Of a DNA stretch of 64,000 bases, positions 32,601 to 42,500 are shown in pieces (the first letter of the stretch is position 1; each line of letters opens with the position of its first letter). Both the position numbers and the translations under genes were made by a program. This stretch comes from Gammaproteobacteria bacterium (GTDB lineage Bacteria; Pseudomonadota; Gammaproteobacteria; Pseudomonadales; Azotimanducaceae): assembly GCA_026705345.1 (NCBI GenBank), contig JAPPAV010000142.1:25917-89916 (forward strand). The letters run 5' to 3'. The notes beneath the pieces are model-generated. The model saw nothing but the letters and a program-made list of their open reading frames with translations, searched no databases and was not told the origin of the DNA.

Positions 32601-34550
32601 CAGTCCGAAGAGCCCCTAATGTTCGGCGTCATGGCAGACGACATAGCTCTTCTAGAGCCGGTTCTTGCTGCACAGCCAGCGATCAAGGACGCCCTGAACT
32701 CCAGGTTCGGAGAAGGAAAGGCCTCAGCCCTCGACTATCGAGCCGCACAGATGGCAGCCATCCTGAAAACGCCAACAGCCAAGCGCGCCATGCTGAAGCA
32801 ACTGGACGAATCCGAGCACTATCCCTCCTGGCCAGTGTGGAGCTTGCTAAGAGGCTGGGGCATGGGCGACCCCGAAGTTGCCAACGCGCTCGGGCCACTC
32901 GCGAGAGCGTCCCCTGAAACGAGGCAGCACATCGCCCACCACATCCCGGCCATCGTCGGCTCGCCAGTCGAAAGCTACTCCCGTTTAATGGAGATCTGCC
33001 ATCTTTCTAGCGTCTCTCGGCCTGACTTTCTCATAACGGGATTCTCGGCCCTCGACGATGTCGACGATGCGGCGGTCGTAACCGCTGTTCTCCCTCACGT
33101 CGAGACGCCTCGCCCCTTTGCAAGCGGCCAAGATGCACTGATTGGCCGGTTCCATGCGGACCCACGCGTTCGACACCTCGCCATTCAAACCCTACGGGCA
33201 CCATCCCCGCCTCTACCCCTAATCGCGATGGTCTACGCCAAGGATCGGGAAATAGCCTCCCTAGTGTTGGACCGCGCAGCGCCCCTGCCGACCGTCCTCC
33301 GCCGTTACATAGCGCAACGAGCGTCCCAGCGCTTGGACGACGAGCCGCTGACCCGGGTCTTGGACGAATCCGACCTAGAGACCGACACACACGCCATGTG
33401 TCAGGCAACAATCGGACTATCCCTCGCCGCTCTCGCTTCTCCAAGCCGCGCTGACACGAGAGTCGAAGAACTCGGCACCCAACTTTGCTCGATCGGCCCT
33501 GCCATGGACGAGCGTCGATCGGCAGCCTTCGCCGGCCTCGTGGCTCTCGGCCGGATGGACGTTTTCGCCGCAGCCACAGAGGAGAACAACAAACCTCTCA
33601 AGATCGGGCTTGTCAGCATTCTCAACGACTTCACGCCCGCCGTTGCGATAGCAGCCGAACACTGGGACGAGCTCGAAGATCTAATCGGTACAACCGAACT
33701 CGTCGAGCGTCTCACCCATTGGGGCGGAGGGACTGCCGGCTTCTGGCGGGCGTTCGCACCGCACGTGCGGCGCTCCTCCCGTCTGGAATCCGCGTTTCTC
33801 ACATACTGCGGCGATCCATCTGCCGAACTGTCTGCCCCAGCGCTAAGTGCGCTCTCGCAGCTGCGGCCCCGTAGCTCGCTGTTGCTAGACTCGTGCGTTC
33901 GAGTCCTTGCAGGAGCAGGGGGCCGCCAAACTGCTGACGCATTGGAGACCGAGCACTCCGCCGTGCTGGCGTCCAAATGCTTGGCGATGAACTTTGCAGA
34001 CGACCAGGCCGCTATTGCCGCCCTCGTCGCGGCGTGCGAGCACCCACGAGGAAGTGGCGGTGCGCTTGTCGGCTTGGCATCACGTTGGCCAGAGCACGAC
34101 ATCGTTGTCCAAGAGTGGCAGACACTCTCCAAACAGCCACCCTGGTCCAACTTGCTCTCGTGCGCCCAAGCATGGCTACTCAGCGCGCATGCCCCCGTCG
34201 ACCGTTTCGTCGCCTCTCTTGCCCGCTTCGCAACACGCGGTCAGCCGAGCCCATGGGACTTCGCCGAGGAAGTCCTGGCCGCCTTCCAGGCGCGCTTGGA
34301 ACGCGATCCAGAAGTCAGGTCGGGCGTTCTGCAACTCGCACAGAACCGAGACGAACCTAGCATTCGCACGTCTTCGGTGCGCCTACTCGCCACGGTCTCC
34401 CCGAAACAGGTCCGCAGCTTGGCGGACGAATTCCTTTCGACTGAACTGGACCGGACTGGTCCCCCGAGATTTGCCCTGGATCTCCTAACCAATCGCATAC
34501 GACCCGCGAGGGACCTATTGCGCGAAGCCGTTCGGAGTGCCCCCGATTGA
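29667..34550 (+). CDS. Large STAND/NACHT-type NTase with N-terminal PD-(D/E)XK-like domain (Avs/bNACHT-like)
   Basis: 1627-aa protein in three parts. Residues 30-175 look like an Mrr-type restriction-endonuclease fold: LSWQNFEKLVFRLV, GRSGQRQEGVDVYG with Asp69, and YTCWQAR with Gln83. The catalytic Lys is replaced by Arg85. Residues 300-480 hold a NACHT/STAND NTPase: Walker A GSPGSGKST (308-316) and Walker B LLLLIDGVDEY (395-405). From about 650 to the end is a long helical, HEAT-like repeat region rich in Ala, Leu, Asp and Arg. This is the layout of bacterial Avs and bNACHT antiviral sensors, where repeats recognise a phage protein and the NTPase oligomerises the nuclease. The defence role is inferred from architecture and island setting. 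The K-to-R change could lower nuclease activity. Confidence 0.82.
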   Translation: MPNVPIDLLEPPDRVVDTSPVVSRLTELPFERLSWQNFEKLVFRLVLKEADVEYCARYGRSGQRQEGVDVYGRLKGGRYTCWQARNRKAMSATDIASAVKDFLDGEWSPKSERFVLSTRAGLADTQLQTAIETCADQLRKKSIVFEVLDGVQLTERVRGHPDIIDDFFGRPWLVAFAGEDAAATLGRRLDANRILTLRARLAEIYQARFSHVDPGISLDPGRASDSDLRDRFVLPDVEPADPFEESVIERETPPDPGPDDDRQWNFQEDAESWLPTYRASPPSHPPAKPSVPLDEWLLGNERSLLVFGSPGSGKSTILRCLALDLVQTPKLFPNVLERIGQRLPLLIPFALWTRLAAKQEREVGIADVIRETFGAFVPADELHDTFIEALSDKRLLLLIDGVDEYSDEQAARTTLATIESFVRTHDVYTVLTARPAGLRRLGPITGFWTTARLAELTRSQQRDLASRLLAPQDTADGPGALRVEQFFDQLEAAGRLQTLAGNPLLLYGLLSVAVRQIILPKTRFLLFQQLTDILLDVHPNRRATAASEVRSAARMFATDDVRRGALCKLAFDVQLRGTDAGIDRNDARSIIEDFLRDPEGPGWTRDKARLAARELVNVDAETSGLLVEGGPNEIAFCHPAFREHLAGLELESWPLSQQADFVSSHADEPRWRAAIITLVQSFNRRTDVERILNSIQGSTEHASISVDRQLLLADCAFAAGPLCGTIGRQVSLAALDRVETSTNEAERRELLGLALDGPRAGPIGEEIVRRIRTWWPNIVHWQDSLYTQLGRWEPSARLARTLERALHADDCQISAATGLATAFAGDPEVGNRLETLIRTSTDPSVTAAALHAVSQGWPNTRGLDDWLHAAQRSPSVHVRSVAALALCRLGQRGDATKHSLLHALSAVWSRFRSSLQPEIVDALVTHWAHDEEIQNACWEAIGHRSPREYDVGPDTARLILMRIHEHDPRVAPWIQHQVQSEEPLMFGVMADDIALLEPVLAAQPAIKDALNSRFGEGKASALDYRAAQMAAILKTPTAKRAMLKQLDESEHYPSWPVWSLLRGWGMGDPEVANALGPLARASPETRQHIAHHIPAIVGSPVESYSRLMEICHLSSVSRPDFLITGFSALDDVDDAAVVTAVLPHVETPRPFASGQDALIGRFHADPRVRHLAIQTLRAPSPPLPLIAMVYAKDREIASLVLDRAAPLPTVLRRYIAQRASQRLDDEPLTRVLDESDLETDTHAMCQATIGLSLAALASPSRADTRVEELGTQLCSIGPAMDERRSAAFAGLVALGRMDVFAAATEENNKPLKIGLVSILNDFTPAVAIAAEHWDELEDLIGTTELVERLTHWGGGTAGFWRAFAPHVRRSSRLESAFLTYCGDPSAELSAPALSALSQLRPRSSLLLDSCVRVLAGAGGRQTADALETEHSAVLASKCLAMNFADDQAAIAALVAACEHPRGSGGALVGLASRWPEHDIVVQEWQTLSKQPPWSNLLSCAQAWLLSAHAPVDRFVASLARFATRGQPSPWDFAEEVLAAFQARLERDPEVRSGVLQLAQNRDEPSIRTSSVRLLATVSPKQVRSLADEFLSTELDRTGPPRFALDLLTNRIRPARDLLREAVRSAPD

Positions 34551-34773
34551 GCCAGGCCGCAACCGCATGCCCCTTCCCACCGACTGGCCCATACCGACCA
34601 GTGCGCTTCCCGGCTCTCCCCCTGCGATACGACATCTACCGGGTCTACGGCCACAGCGGCGAGAACAAGCAGGGCTAGTTCGAGGATCACGCGTCCCCCA
34701 CGCCTTCAGAGTCGACCTCGAGAACAACCCGTCGTCCGCCAGCGTCACCGGCGGCGCTCCGGCGGGCCAACCG

Positions 34774-35343
34774 TCATAGCCTGCGCGGCGCCTGCCGTTC
34801 GTGGAATTGCGGGAGGGCCAGCGTCACCCCGACCCTGTCCAGCGTCCTCGGCGGGAGCCGCGCGCCGCGAAGCAAACGGCGGTAGGCCGGTGACAGTCCC
34901 TTCCCCCTGTCGGCCACCAGCACTTGGCCCCGCTCGTCGAACGTGAACAACCCTGCGTCGAAGAGACGGTGCAGGTCCGCCCTGAGCGCGATGCCGTTGC
35001 AGGGCATGTCGTTCTCCCCGTTCTTGGCCGGTACGAGGTGTGCGGCCTCGAGCGCGGCCACCGAACCGTCCCCCGTCACGACGCACTCGTGCCCGTCGCA
35101 GTCGAGGACGATGCGCGTGAACCGCCCCTACCGCCTCGAGCGCAGATACCCGACGACGGGCCTTGCGTGGCTCCTGCCCACGTCGAACGCAAGCCAGCGG
35201 AGCTCCCAGGGCTTCGTCCCGCTGGTACTCTCCCAGCGGCATTTGCCCTCCACGACCGGTTTGGCAGTCGCCTCGTCGACGGCAATGACACCGAGTTCGA
35301 AGCCGGCCAGCTCGATCGAGAATGGCAGACCGCGCCGGAGCAC
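34774..35343 (-). pseudogene. HNH endonuclease gene with an in-frame TAG stop
   Basis: Two open segments in the same frame are split by TAG at 35128-35130. The upstream part (71 codons from a GTG at 35343) reads FSIELAGFELGVIAVDEA and ends GYLRSRR. After the stop it goes on GRFTRIVLDCDGHECVVTGD and then the HNH core ALEAAHLVPAKNGEND, NGIALRADLHRLFDAGLF. The HNH histidines and Asn are present. The joined protein would be 189 residues, normal for an HNH nuclease with an N-terminal recognition region. The single base change suggests recent inactivation, a sequencing error or readthrough; internal restart at the ATG at 35079 would give only the HNH part (101 aa). Confidence 0.7.
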
Positions 35344-35358
35344 GCTTAGAAACCAGCC

Positions 35359-36498
35359 TTATGCCCTCAACACTAGGATCATCTCCCTTGCCTCTTTCCT
35401 CGCGGCACGGATGGTCGCATTGCCTCCCAGCGTGCTGAAGCTAGACTTCGCCGTGCGCCGCAACACGTGGAAGAACTCCCTCGCTGTATCTTCTATCCAC
35501 TCGCCAGACACTCCGTTGCTACACTCCCCCAGCGGGAAAGTCAGAACGACCTTGCAACCTCGTTGAGACAGGCGCATAAGCAGTTCACTGATCGCCGCCC
35601 GAGATTTCGTGCGCTGGCTGTAGAGCGAACGTGGCCGCTCCTCCCGAGAGGGATATCTGCCCGTACCCCTGACCTCGCCACACCAACCCCGCGCCACCGT
35701 TTCAAGTACGTGATAGAAGCGACTGTACTGGACTGCGGAATACGGCGGATCCACAAACGCCACATCCGTCGCCCGAAGACAACCAGCGATCTCGTTCGCG
35801 TCGCCCACTACGGTCGTTCCGCGCCGTTTGACCGAAAGCGGAGCAATCCGCCTCAACGCAACGGTCGCCGCTTGAAACGCGTCCCGCGACCATGCCTCGA
35901 GCAGGTACTTCGACGCCGTTTCCGTCGCCTTGAAGGGTTGGGCCGTGTGACCCGGTGCTGCGGCGCACCGGCTAGCCGCTACGATGGCCGACGCAAGACA
36001 AACATCCCGCGCCTCGGGGGCCTCCGGTAGCACAGCCAACATCGCGTCCAGGGACAATGCTTGCATGGGGCTGAAATAGTGACCTCCATAACGGCTGGTC
36101 ACGAGCAGTTCGTCGTCCTCTTTCCAGCTCTGGCACAGTCTCTGGGCCCGCCGGTGCCACGCAGAGTCCTTCCCGCGTCTGCGTTCCAACTGCGCCGCGT
36201 CCGCCCACGCCGCGTGTTCCCGCCGCCAAGCTCTTGCTTCCTCAAGCCAACCTCGTTCGAAAATCAGCGACTCAAGAGGCCTATTGCGCGCGAGTACCGC
36301 GCGTGCCAACACCACCGCGAACTGCTGCAGGTCGCACGCCAACACCTCCCTGCCGAGTTCCGCCGCCGCGAACCAAGACACCGCCGCACTTCCACAGAAC
36401 AAGTCGACGACTCTCTCACCTGCCCTTGACTCCTCTTCAATGACGTCGCCCAGACCGTTGAGTAGCAGCGATCGTTTCGAACCCATGAATTTGATCAA
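35359..36498 (-). CDS. D12-class N6-adenine DNA methyltransferase
   Basis: Predicted S-adenosylmethionine-dependent DNA adenine methylase of 379 aa. It starts MIKFMGSKRSLL, the usual N-terminus of D12 enzymes, has the SAM motif DLFCGSAAVSW (Asp32), and the catalytic DPPY around residue 250 (DPPYSAVQYSRF). The start chosen is TTG at 36496-36498, with GGAGG five bases upstream; a longer frame to 36678 lacks family resemblance. It lies between the DGQHR gene and the HNH gene, all on the minus strand, so it may be the modification half of a restriction-like system. Its target sequence is unknown. Confidence 0.82.
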   Translation of the reverse strand: MIKFMGSKRSLLLNGLGDVIEEESRAGERVVDLFCGSAAVSWFAAAELGREVLACDLQQFAVVLARAVLARNRPLESLIFERGWLEEARAWRREHAAWADAAQLERRRGKDSAWHRRAQRLCQSWKEDDELLVTSRYGGHYFSPMQALSLDAMLAVLPEAPEARDVCLASAIVAASRCAAAPGHTAQPFKATETASKYLLEAWSRDAFQAATVALRRIAPLSVKRRGTTVVGDANEIAGCLRATDVAFVDPPYSAVQYSRFYHVLETVARGWCGEVRGTGRYPSREERPRSLYSQRTKSRAAISELLMRLSQRGCKVVLTFPLGECSNGVSGEWIEDTAREFFHVLRRTAKSSFSTLGGNATIRAARKEAREMILVLRA

Positions 36499-36990
36499 CT
36501 CGACCTCCAGCGAGCACTCCCACCGCGTACCACGACCGCCCAACCCGTCATCACCTTCGCAAGCCGAGATCGCCTCGCCGCACGCCCGCGCCACGAGGTT
36601 GCAGCCACTCCCCGGTGTCACGTCCCCAACGCGCCAGCGGTCGCCGCAACGCCAGTTCCGCGCGCCACGCGGGGGCACCGCCAGCCTGTCACCGCCCCTC
36701 GTTCCTGGTACAGCACGTCCGCTCGGGCGCGCTCACCGCGGGATCCGAGTGGAACCGGATCGCGACCACCCCGCGTGCGCCTAGGATGATTTGGCTACTC
36801 GCGCACTACGCATTTCGCTCCGCACTGCTCCGCCGGCTCCCACCCCGAGACTCGCCCAAACAGCCGACCGCGCCTCCGGTAATAGGGTTTGTCCTACAAC
36901 CAGTCTCGCGGCCACCCGGTTCCGCCCGTCCTCCTCGTGACGTCAGCAACCCAATGGAAGGCTTAGCCCCGGCCAACCTTGTGCTATTGC
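36499..36990. other. Gap between the DGQHR gene and the methylase
   Basis: About 490 bases. Open frames exist on both strands because of the base composition, but none has a recognisable domain or a good start. It could hold the promoter of the methylase gene. Nothing else is seen. Confidence 0.4.
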
Positions 36991-38187
36991 CTAGAGCTCG
37001 GACCAGCCAACTTCCAACATCAACCGACGATATAGAGCAGAAATCCCCGAACTGCCAGGAATGAAGTTCTCCCTCGTGAAATGCTCCCCGTCGATGTCGA
37101 TCCTCCCAAATAGGTCCTCGCACGACTCCCTCGAAAGGACCTCCCCCGCCTTCTTGCTTTGCCTGAGGTAGACCTGTCGGAGAAAACGCATCAGTGCGGC
37201 GTAGCCGGTAGTCCGATTCAGTATCAAGCCCGGCCGACCCTCCGGGTTGTCCCAAACCCCCGGCCACCGCAACCTCACAGCCTCGAAGTAATTGCTAAGG
37301 CAAAGAAACACGCCGCTGTCATCCTCCGCGTCGAAGAATGGCTGAAAGATGTAACGCTGCCATGCGTCCGGTGCGCGCCGTGATTTGAAAACTCCTCGAT
37401 AACGCCTATTCCGCTCCCCCTCCGGATCACCGGAGATATAGTCCACAATCGGCCTAACTACGGTCGCCTGCGCCAGCGTCTGAACCTGACCCTTCCCGGG
37501 GTCCGCCTTCCCTAGCCGTTTTACCTTGTCGAACAGCGGTCCCTGCTCGTCACGGTTCATCGCTAGGACAATTTCGTGCGCGAACTTAACGGGCCCACGC
37601 TCCTCGAAATATGAGGCCAAATCCACTACGAGGCTTTGATTGACCTTAGTCTGGGCCTGATTGACCCGCGCGAAGATCTCCGCCTTGTCGGCATCCGATG
37701 CCCCAACAAAGATCGAGACATTCACGTCGAAATTCCGATCGTGGTCCAGATTTTCGAGCCCCGCGAGTCGGTGTTGCCCATCAATGATGAACGCAATCTT
37801 GTCGAGAGGAATGTGGTCGTCGTCGCCCGGCGCTCCAAACGGCGAAAGAGCGAGCGAATAGGAGTCCGCCGTGTCTTCCGATCCGTGCTCGATCTCTACA
37901 CACTCCGGTTCTACCGCAATAATGATAGATGTCGGAAACGTCGCGTAGTCCAGATTGACGTACTGCTTGATCTGTTTGATTCGTCCCTCCGACCGCTCTC
38001 GCTGGATTCCTGCGATCTTGTCTTGGGTTCCGTCGACAAACCGCCGAATCTCGGTGTAGGAAATGGCTAGCAGCGTTTTGGCGTCCATACTACCCACATA
38101 GAACTCCCCGATAGGTTGCGTCACCTTCGACACTGGTAGCCTGATGGGCATCTCAAAACCGTTATCCACGACCGGTATCTCCTGCAC
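36991..38187 (-). CDS. DGQHR-domain protein (DndB/DpdB-related)
   Basis: 398-aa protein with the diagnostic IIDGQHRLAGL (DGQHR at residues 136-140). It also has the flanking family blocks QRERSEGRIKQIKQYV near residue 62 and FARVNQAQTKVNQSLVVDL near residue 170. DGQHR proteins include DndB, which regulates DNA phosphorothioation, and DpdB of the 7-deazaguanine DNA system; many others sit in defence islands without known function. No dndCDE or dpd genes are in the window. Its start overlaps the end of the four-TM gene by 26 bases, so the two are co-translated. Function unknown beyond a likely tie to DNA modification or defence. Confidence 0.82.
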   Translation of the reverse strand: MQEIPVVDNGFEMPIRLPVSKVTQPIGEFYVGSMDAKTLLAISYTEIRRFVDGTQDKIAGIQRERSEGRIKQIKQYVNLDYATFPTSIIIAVEPECVEIEHGSEDTADSYSLALSPFGAPGDDDHIPLDKIAFIIDGQHRLAGLENLDHDRNFDVNVSIFVGASDADKAEIFARVNQAQTKVNQSLVVDLASYFEERGPVKFAHEIVLAMNRDEQGPLFDKVKRLGKADPGKGQVQTLAQATVVRPIVDYISGDPEGERNRRYRGVFKSRRAPDAWQRYIFQPFFDAEDDSGVFLCLSNYFEAVRLRWPGVWDNPEGRPGLILNRTTGYAALMRFLRQVYLRQSKKAGEVLSRESCEDLFGRIDIDGEHFTRENFIPGSSGISALYRRLMLEVGWSEL

Positions 38188-38680
38188 TCATCATGTTCCT
38201 TATGCGTTGTTCCCGGTCCTTGTCGGCCTCTTCGATGGAGTAGGCAACGGGCTCAAGAATCAAGACGAGAAACCACAGCAAATGGAAAGCTCCGTAGATT
38301 GCCCAGAGCGTCATGAGGTTTCCCGGGCCTAGACCACCGGGCCGGAATCCTGGGTTCATTCCGATCATGATCGCCGTGCCAACTATCGGAAGCAGGAAAA
38401 CGACGCTGACGACTCGTACCAATTCAGGGCTTGCTTCTTTGTGTTTTCCAAGGAGGGCCAGAATGATGATGCCGGAGAGAGACAGTATGGGCAGACTAAT
38501 CTGACCGCCTTCAAAGTAGCCTGCGAACAACGTGTACACGTTCGCCTCGATCTCCTGTTGAGACACAATCAATGCAATGACGAACACCATCCCCAAAGTC
38601 CCGCCGATTGACGTCCCGACTTCGATCAGCGCGTTTTTCCAGTTCCCCTGGATTCTCTTCTTCATCGTATCAAGGACCAT
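38162..38680 (-). CDS. Four-TM membrane protein coupled to the DGQHR gene
   Basis: 172-aa inner-membrane protein from the ATG at 38678-38680, with AAGG about eight bases upstream. Four hydrophobic segments: GGTLGMVFVIALIVS, LPILSLSGIIILALLG, VVSVVFLLPIVGTAIMIG and LWAIYGAFHLLWFLVLILE. A charged tail (EEADKDREQRIRNMM) follows. The frame is open upstream to 39364, but that part is Arg-rich and unlike a protein. I recognise no family. A small multi-spanning protein next to a soluble DNA-related gene recalls two-gene defence systems such as Kiwa (four-TM KwaA), but there is no sequence resemblance I can vouch for. Confidence 0.7.
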   Translation of the reverse strand: MVLDTMKKRIQGNWKNALIEVGTSIGGTLGMVFVIALIVSQQEIEANVYTLFAGYFEGGQISLPILSLSGIIILALLGKHKEASPELVRVVSVVFLLPIVGTAIMIGMNPGFRPGGLGPGNLMTLWAIYGAFHLLWFLVLILEPVAYSIEEADKDREQRIRNMMSAGDTGRG

Positions 38681-39324
38681 ATAGATTGGCCTTCTCAATC
38701 CTCTCCTGAGTGATAATGCTGCGGTTTCCTCCGCAACATCACTGTTCCGTCTCGCCAAACCCGGGCGGCGCGACGCGTCACGCGTGGAACACGTCCTTGC
38801 GGACTTCCGGTACACCTCGGCGGTGACAGGTGCTGCCACCCAAACTTCTCGCAGGGATTCACGAGCCTTCGCCACCCTCGGGGCATCGCTAAGCATAACC
38901 CGACCCGCCGCCTGCGCGCTTCCCTCGGCGTCTTCGCGGATCCGCCTTCCTCTCCAAGTGGCCCTCGTTCGCGTCCCCGTCAAGAGCGCAGTGAACCGCC
39001 GGTGGCGCCGCCTTCCCTGCGGCCGCGCGCCGCAGCTCCGTGCGATCCATGGCTCTGCGCGATCCATGGCTCCGCGACAGCACTCCGCGGCAATGCAGCA
39101 CGCAAGCTCGCCGGCATCGCGACGCGCTACCTGCGACGCTGCAGCCAAACACCGCCATCGGAGCGCCTTTGTCGCTCTCCATGGACTTGCGACCGATGGG
39201 CACACGCGCACGGACGACCGATTCCCGTTGACAGCTTCCCGTCCGCGCGGCAGATTGCACCTGTCGTGGGCACTCGCCCGCACGTCCCTCGTTCCGCCCA
39301 CGCGCGGTCCAAGGAAACAGGACC
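38681..39324. other. Divergent intergenic region between the four-TM and STAND operons
   Basis: About 640 bases with no convincing gene, although long open frames cross it on both strands. It contains a short tandem GATCCATGGCTC(T/C)GCGC near 39045-39075. It probably holds the promoters of the two defence-like operons, which point away from each other. Confidence 0.45.
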
Positions 39325-39567
39325 ATGGCGACTCCGGCCAAGCTCGGAGACATGGGCGCGGCATGGCCTATTGCGCATGCCGGCTCCAAGACCCGGGAGG
39401 ATCCCGTCTACCGGAAACTCATGCGACAGCGCGAAGAAGCCCGGCCCGTCGCCGTCCCGGAGGCAGCTCCGCGGACGGCTCGACGACCCAGAAAGCAACT
39501 TTCCGCCGAGCGTCCGTCGCGGCTAGGCCGACCCGTCCCGCAAACCACGTCCCGAGACGTGAAATGA
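39325..39567 (+). CDS. Small basic protein upstream of the STAND-Cap4 gene
   Basis: 80-aa ORF starting ATGGCGACTCCG after an AGGA, and ending with a four-base overlap (ATGA) with the STAND gene. The product is Arg- and Pro-rich with no known domain (DPVYRKLMRQREEARP is the most protein-like part). The overlap suggests that it is translated and may set the level of the next gene, but it could also be a chance frame. Confidence 0.4.
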   Translation: MATPAKLGDMGAAWPIAHAGSKTREDPVYRKLMRQREEARPVAVPEAAPRTARRPRKQLSAERPSRLGRPVPQTTSRDVK

Positions 39568-42500
39568 CCGCTGTCGCCAGCCACGACTTCAAGAGAACGG
39601 CGGTAGCGCGCGGCGGTTTTGAGTACCAAGACCTAGTCGCCGTCGAGATCCTGATCGATTTCCTCCGGCATCCAAACCTCTACGACTGGGTCCAGGTCGA
39701 GGCCGAGGACGGGAGGTACCAGGCGATAGACGACGTCGTGGCTTGCAGGAAGGACGGACGGCTCGAACTGACCCAGGTCAAATTCACTCCGGATCCGCAG
39801 AACCCGGACCGCGCTCTGAGCTGGGAGTGGCTGACCGGCCACACGCCGAATGGAACGTCGCTTCTGCAAAAGTGGGCCAAGACAGTGCTGGCCCACCGCA
39901 ACGACGACAAGTTGGCGGTAGCGTTATTGAAGACCGACCGCATGCCGGACCTGCAGTTCGCCAAGTGTCTGGACGGCCGGCATGTGGACTACCGTCGCTT
40001 GTCGCCGGAGACGAAGGCCCTCGTCGACGCACAGCTCGGATCGGAGGGGTCCGCCGTCGCGTTTTTCGAGTCCTTCGAGTTCGCGCACTCGATGGAACGC
40101 TTCGACGACTACGAGGAAACCCTGCGATCCCGGCTCCGGCACGACACAGACAAGGGCGGGTGGGCCTACCTCAGGCAGGAAGTGCGTCGTTGGGCCATGC
40201 GCAAAATGGTCCCACCACCGGACGGTAAGATCCGGCATTTCCACCTCCTGGGTGTCTTTTCGCCGGACCGTCCGGTGGCCCTGCGCCAAGACTTCGCGGT
40301 GCCGCCGGGCTACAGAGTCCCCGACGACGGCTTCCACCAGCGATTCATCGGCGAAGCTGCCGCCGCGGACGGGATCGCGGTGCTGTGGGGCCCGCCCGGA
40401 CGCGGGAAGAGCACGTACCTGAGTCACTGCGTGTCCGAACTGGCGCACGAGGACGATGTCGTGTGCGTTCGGCACCACTACTTTCTCCGGCTCGATGAAC
40501 GAGGAGAGGGGCGTTTCAGCTACTTCGCGATCGAGCGGTCCCTGATCCAGCAGCTGTCGGACGCGAACCTGCCGGGCGCGCAGCAGAACGACGGCCTCGC
40601 GCGCGCACTGGCGGCGGCCGCGTCCGAATTGCGCGCGAGCGGTCGCCGTCTCGTCGTCGTGGTCGATGGTCTCGACCACGTTTGGCGCGACCAGGGAGAC
40701 ACCGCGCAAATGCAGTTGCTCTTCGCCGCGCTGCTACCGCTGCCGGAGGGCGTGCGTCTACTGGTCGGCACACAGAGGGTGGAGAACGAGCACCTGCCGA
40801 GGCAGCTGCTGCGCGCACTGCCGAAGGACCGGTGGACCGAATTGCCGACGATGTCCGTCGCCGCTGTTCGCGATTGGCTGGGGTCGCGCGCGGCGGGAGA
40901 CCGGGTTCGCGTGGCGGAAAGCCCTGTTAAGACGGACGAGGAGGTCATGGACGAGTTGGGCTCGGCGTTCCACAGGATCTCAGCAGGCCTGCCGCTGCAC
41001 CTCGTCTACTCCCTCGAGGCGCTTGTCAAGTCCGGGGAGCCGTTGACGGTGGACGCGGTCCTGCAGCTACCGCCGTGTCCAAGCGGCGAGATCGAACACT
41101 ACTACGAGACTCTCTGGGTCCGCCTCGGCAGCGCCGCGAGGCGCGTGCTACATCTATTGGCCGGTTTGAGGTTCGGCCCGCCGTCCTTGGGATTGGGAAC
41201 GTCCCTGAACGCCGATGTGAGCTGGTGGCAGGTGTTGGATGAGATCGGGCACCTGCTCGAATGCCGCGAAGCGAGCGTGGTTCCGTTCCACGGCAGTCTT
41301 TTCGCGTTTCTCCGCGATCGCCCCGACCACCGGCTCGCCTTTCTGTCGCTGGCCCCGAACGTGCTGACGTGGCTCGAGCGGGCGGCGCCCGAGTACTGGC
41401 GGCGCGCCTGGCTTTGGGTGATGCGGGCGGACCTCGGGAACGCCGCCGATCTCGTCCGCAAACCGTCCCGGGACTGGTCAATCGACTGGCTCGCTTCCGG
41501 CTATCCCGTGGACCAACTGGTCTACATCCTCAGCCGGGCCGAGGAGGCAGCGCTCGATGCCTTCGACCTGCCGAGACTGATCCGCCTCCGCTCCCTGAAG
41601 ACCAGGGCGCTGAACGCTCGGAAGTACCAATCGAACGAATGGGGGTCGTTCTGGGAGACGTCGTTGGCGCTGTCTCGCGACCAGCATCTCGGCGCGGTGC
41701 TGTGGGACCGCTTGCCGGGACTCGAGACCGAAGAGCTTCCGGCCGTCGCGGATTTCCGGCTCGGGATTCCCGCAGATGCGGGCCAACTAGCAATCGACGA
41801 ACTGAACCGCCGCAACGCGGCGTCGTCCTCCGGCGACGACCATGGGCACTGGGATACCTACTCGAGGGCCGTCGTTCGGGTCGTCGCGCGCCAGCCGGAG
41901 GAGCACGCCGAGCGCGTGATCGCGTTCGCGCGAGACTCCGGTGCCGAGGGGCTGATCGACGTGTACACGTCGGAATCGCTTGCGGCCGGCAACCACGGCC
42001 ACGTGTTCGCGGTGGCCTCGCGACGAAGCGCGCATCGGTTGGACCGGGATGCGTTCGCCGCACTATGCCTGGAAGGCATCGGGCCGGGAGCCGGACCGGG
42101 CCTCGCTGCCGACCGGCCAGGTCTCCGCTGCCTGGCCCTACTGACGGGCGCCGACCCGCCAGGGCAGATCGCGGAGACGGAGGTCTCCCACCTCTGGACC
42201 ATAGAGGAGGACTTCGGCGTCGGACACGCCGTCCGGCAAGCGGGGCACGAGGTGTTCTTCGCTTCGCTGGCAGCGGCACTGTCCGGGAAGGTCGCCCGCG
42301 CTCGCGCCGATCTCGGCGAGGCCGCGAACGGCACTTGGCTCGGCAGTGCCATCCGCGCCTTGGAGAATGAGGCGGGTGCGATCGGCGCCGGATGGCTGGC
42401 CGCCGACCGATGGCCCACGCTGGGCGACGTCTACCGGAAGTTCACCTTGCCGTTGCCGGCGGGCCCTTCGTCAAGGGAGCAGAGCGCCATCGGCGGCGTG

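Noticed and set aside
38784..39563. N-terminal extension of the STAND-Cap4 gene to 38784
   Set aside because: The extension is Arg/Pro/Ser-rich and not protein-like; the Cap4-like domain begins just after the ATG at 39564.
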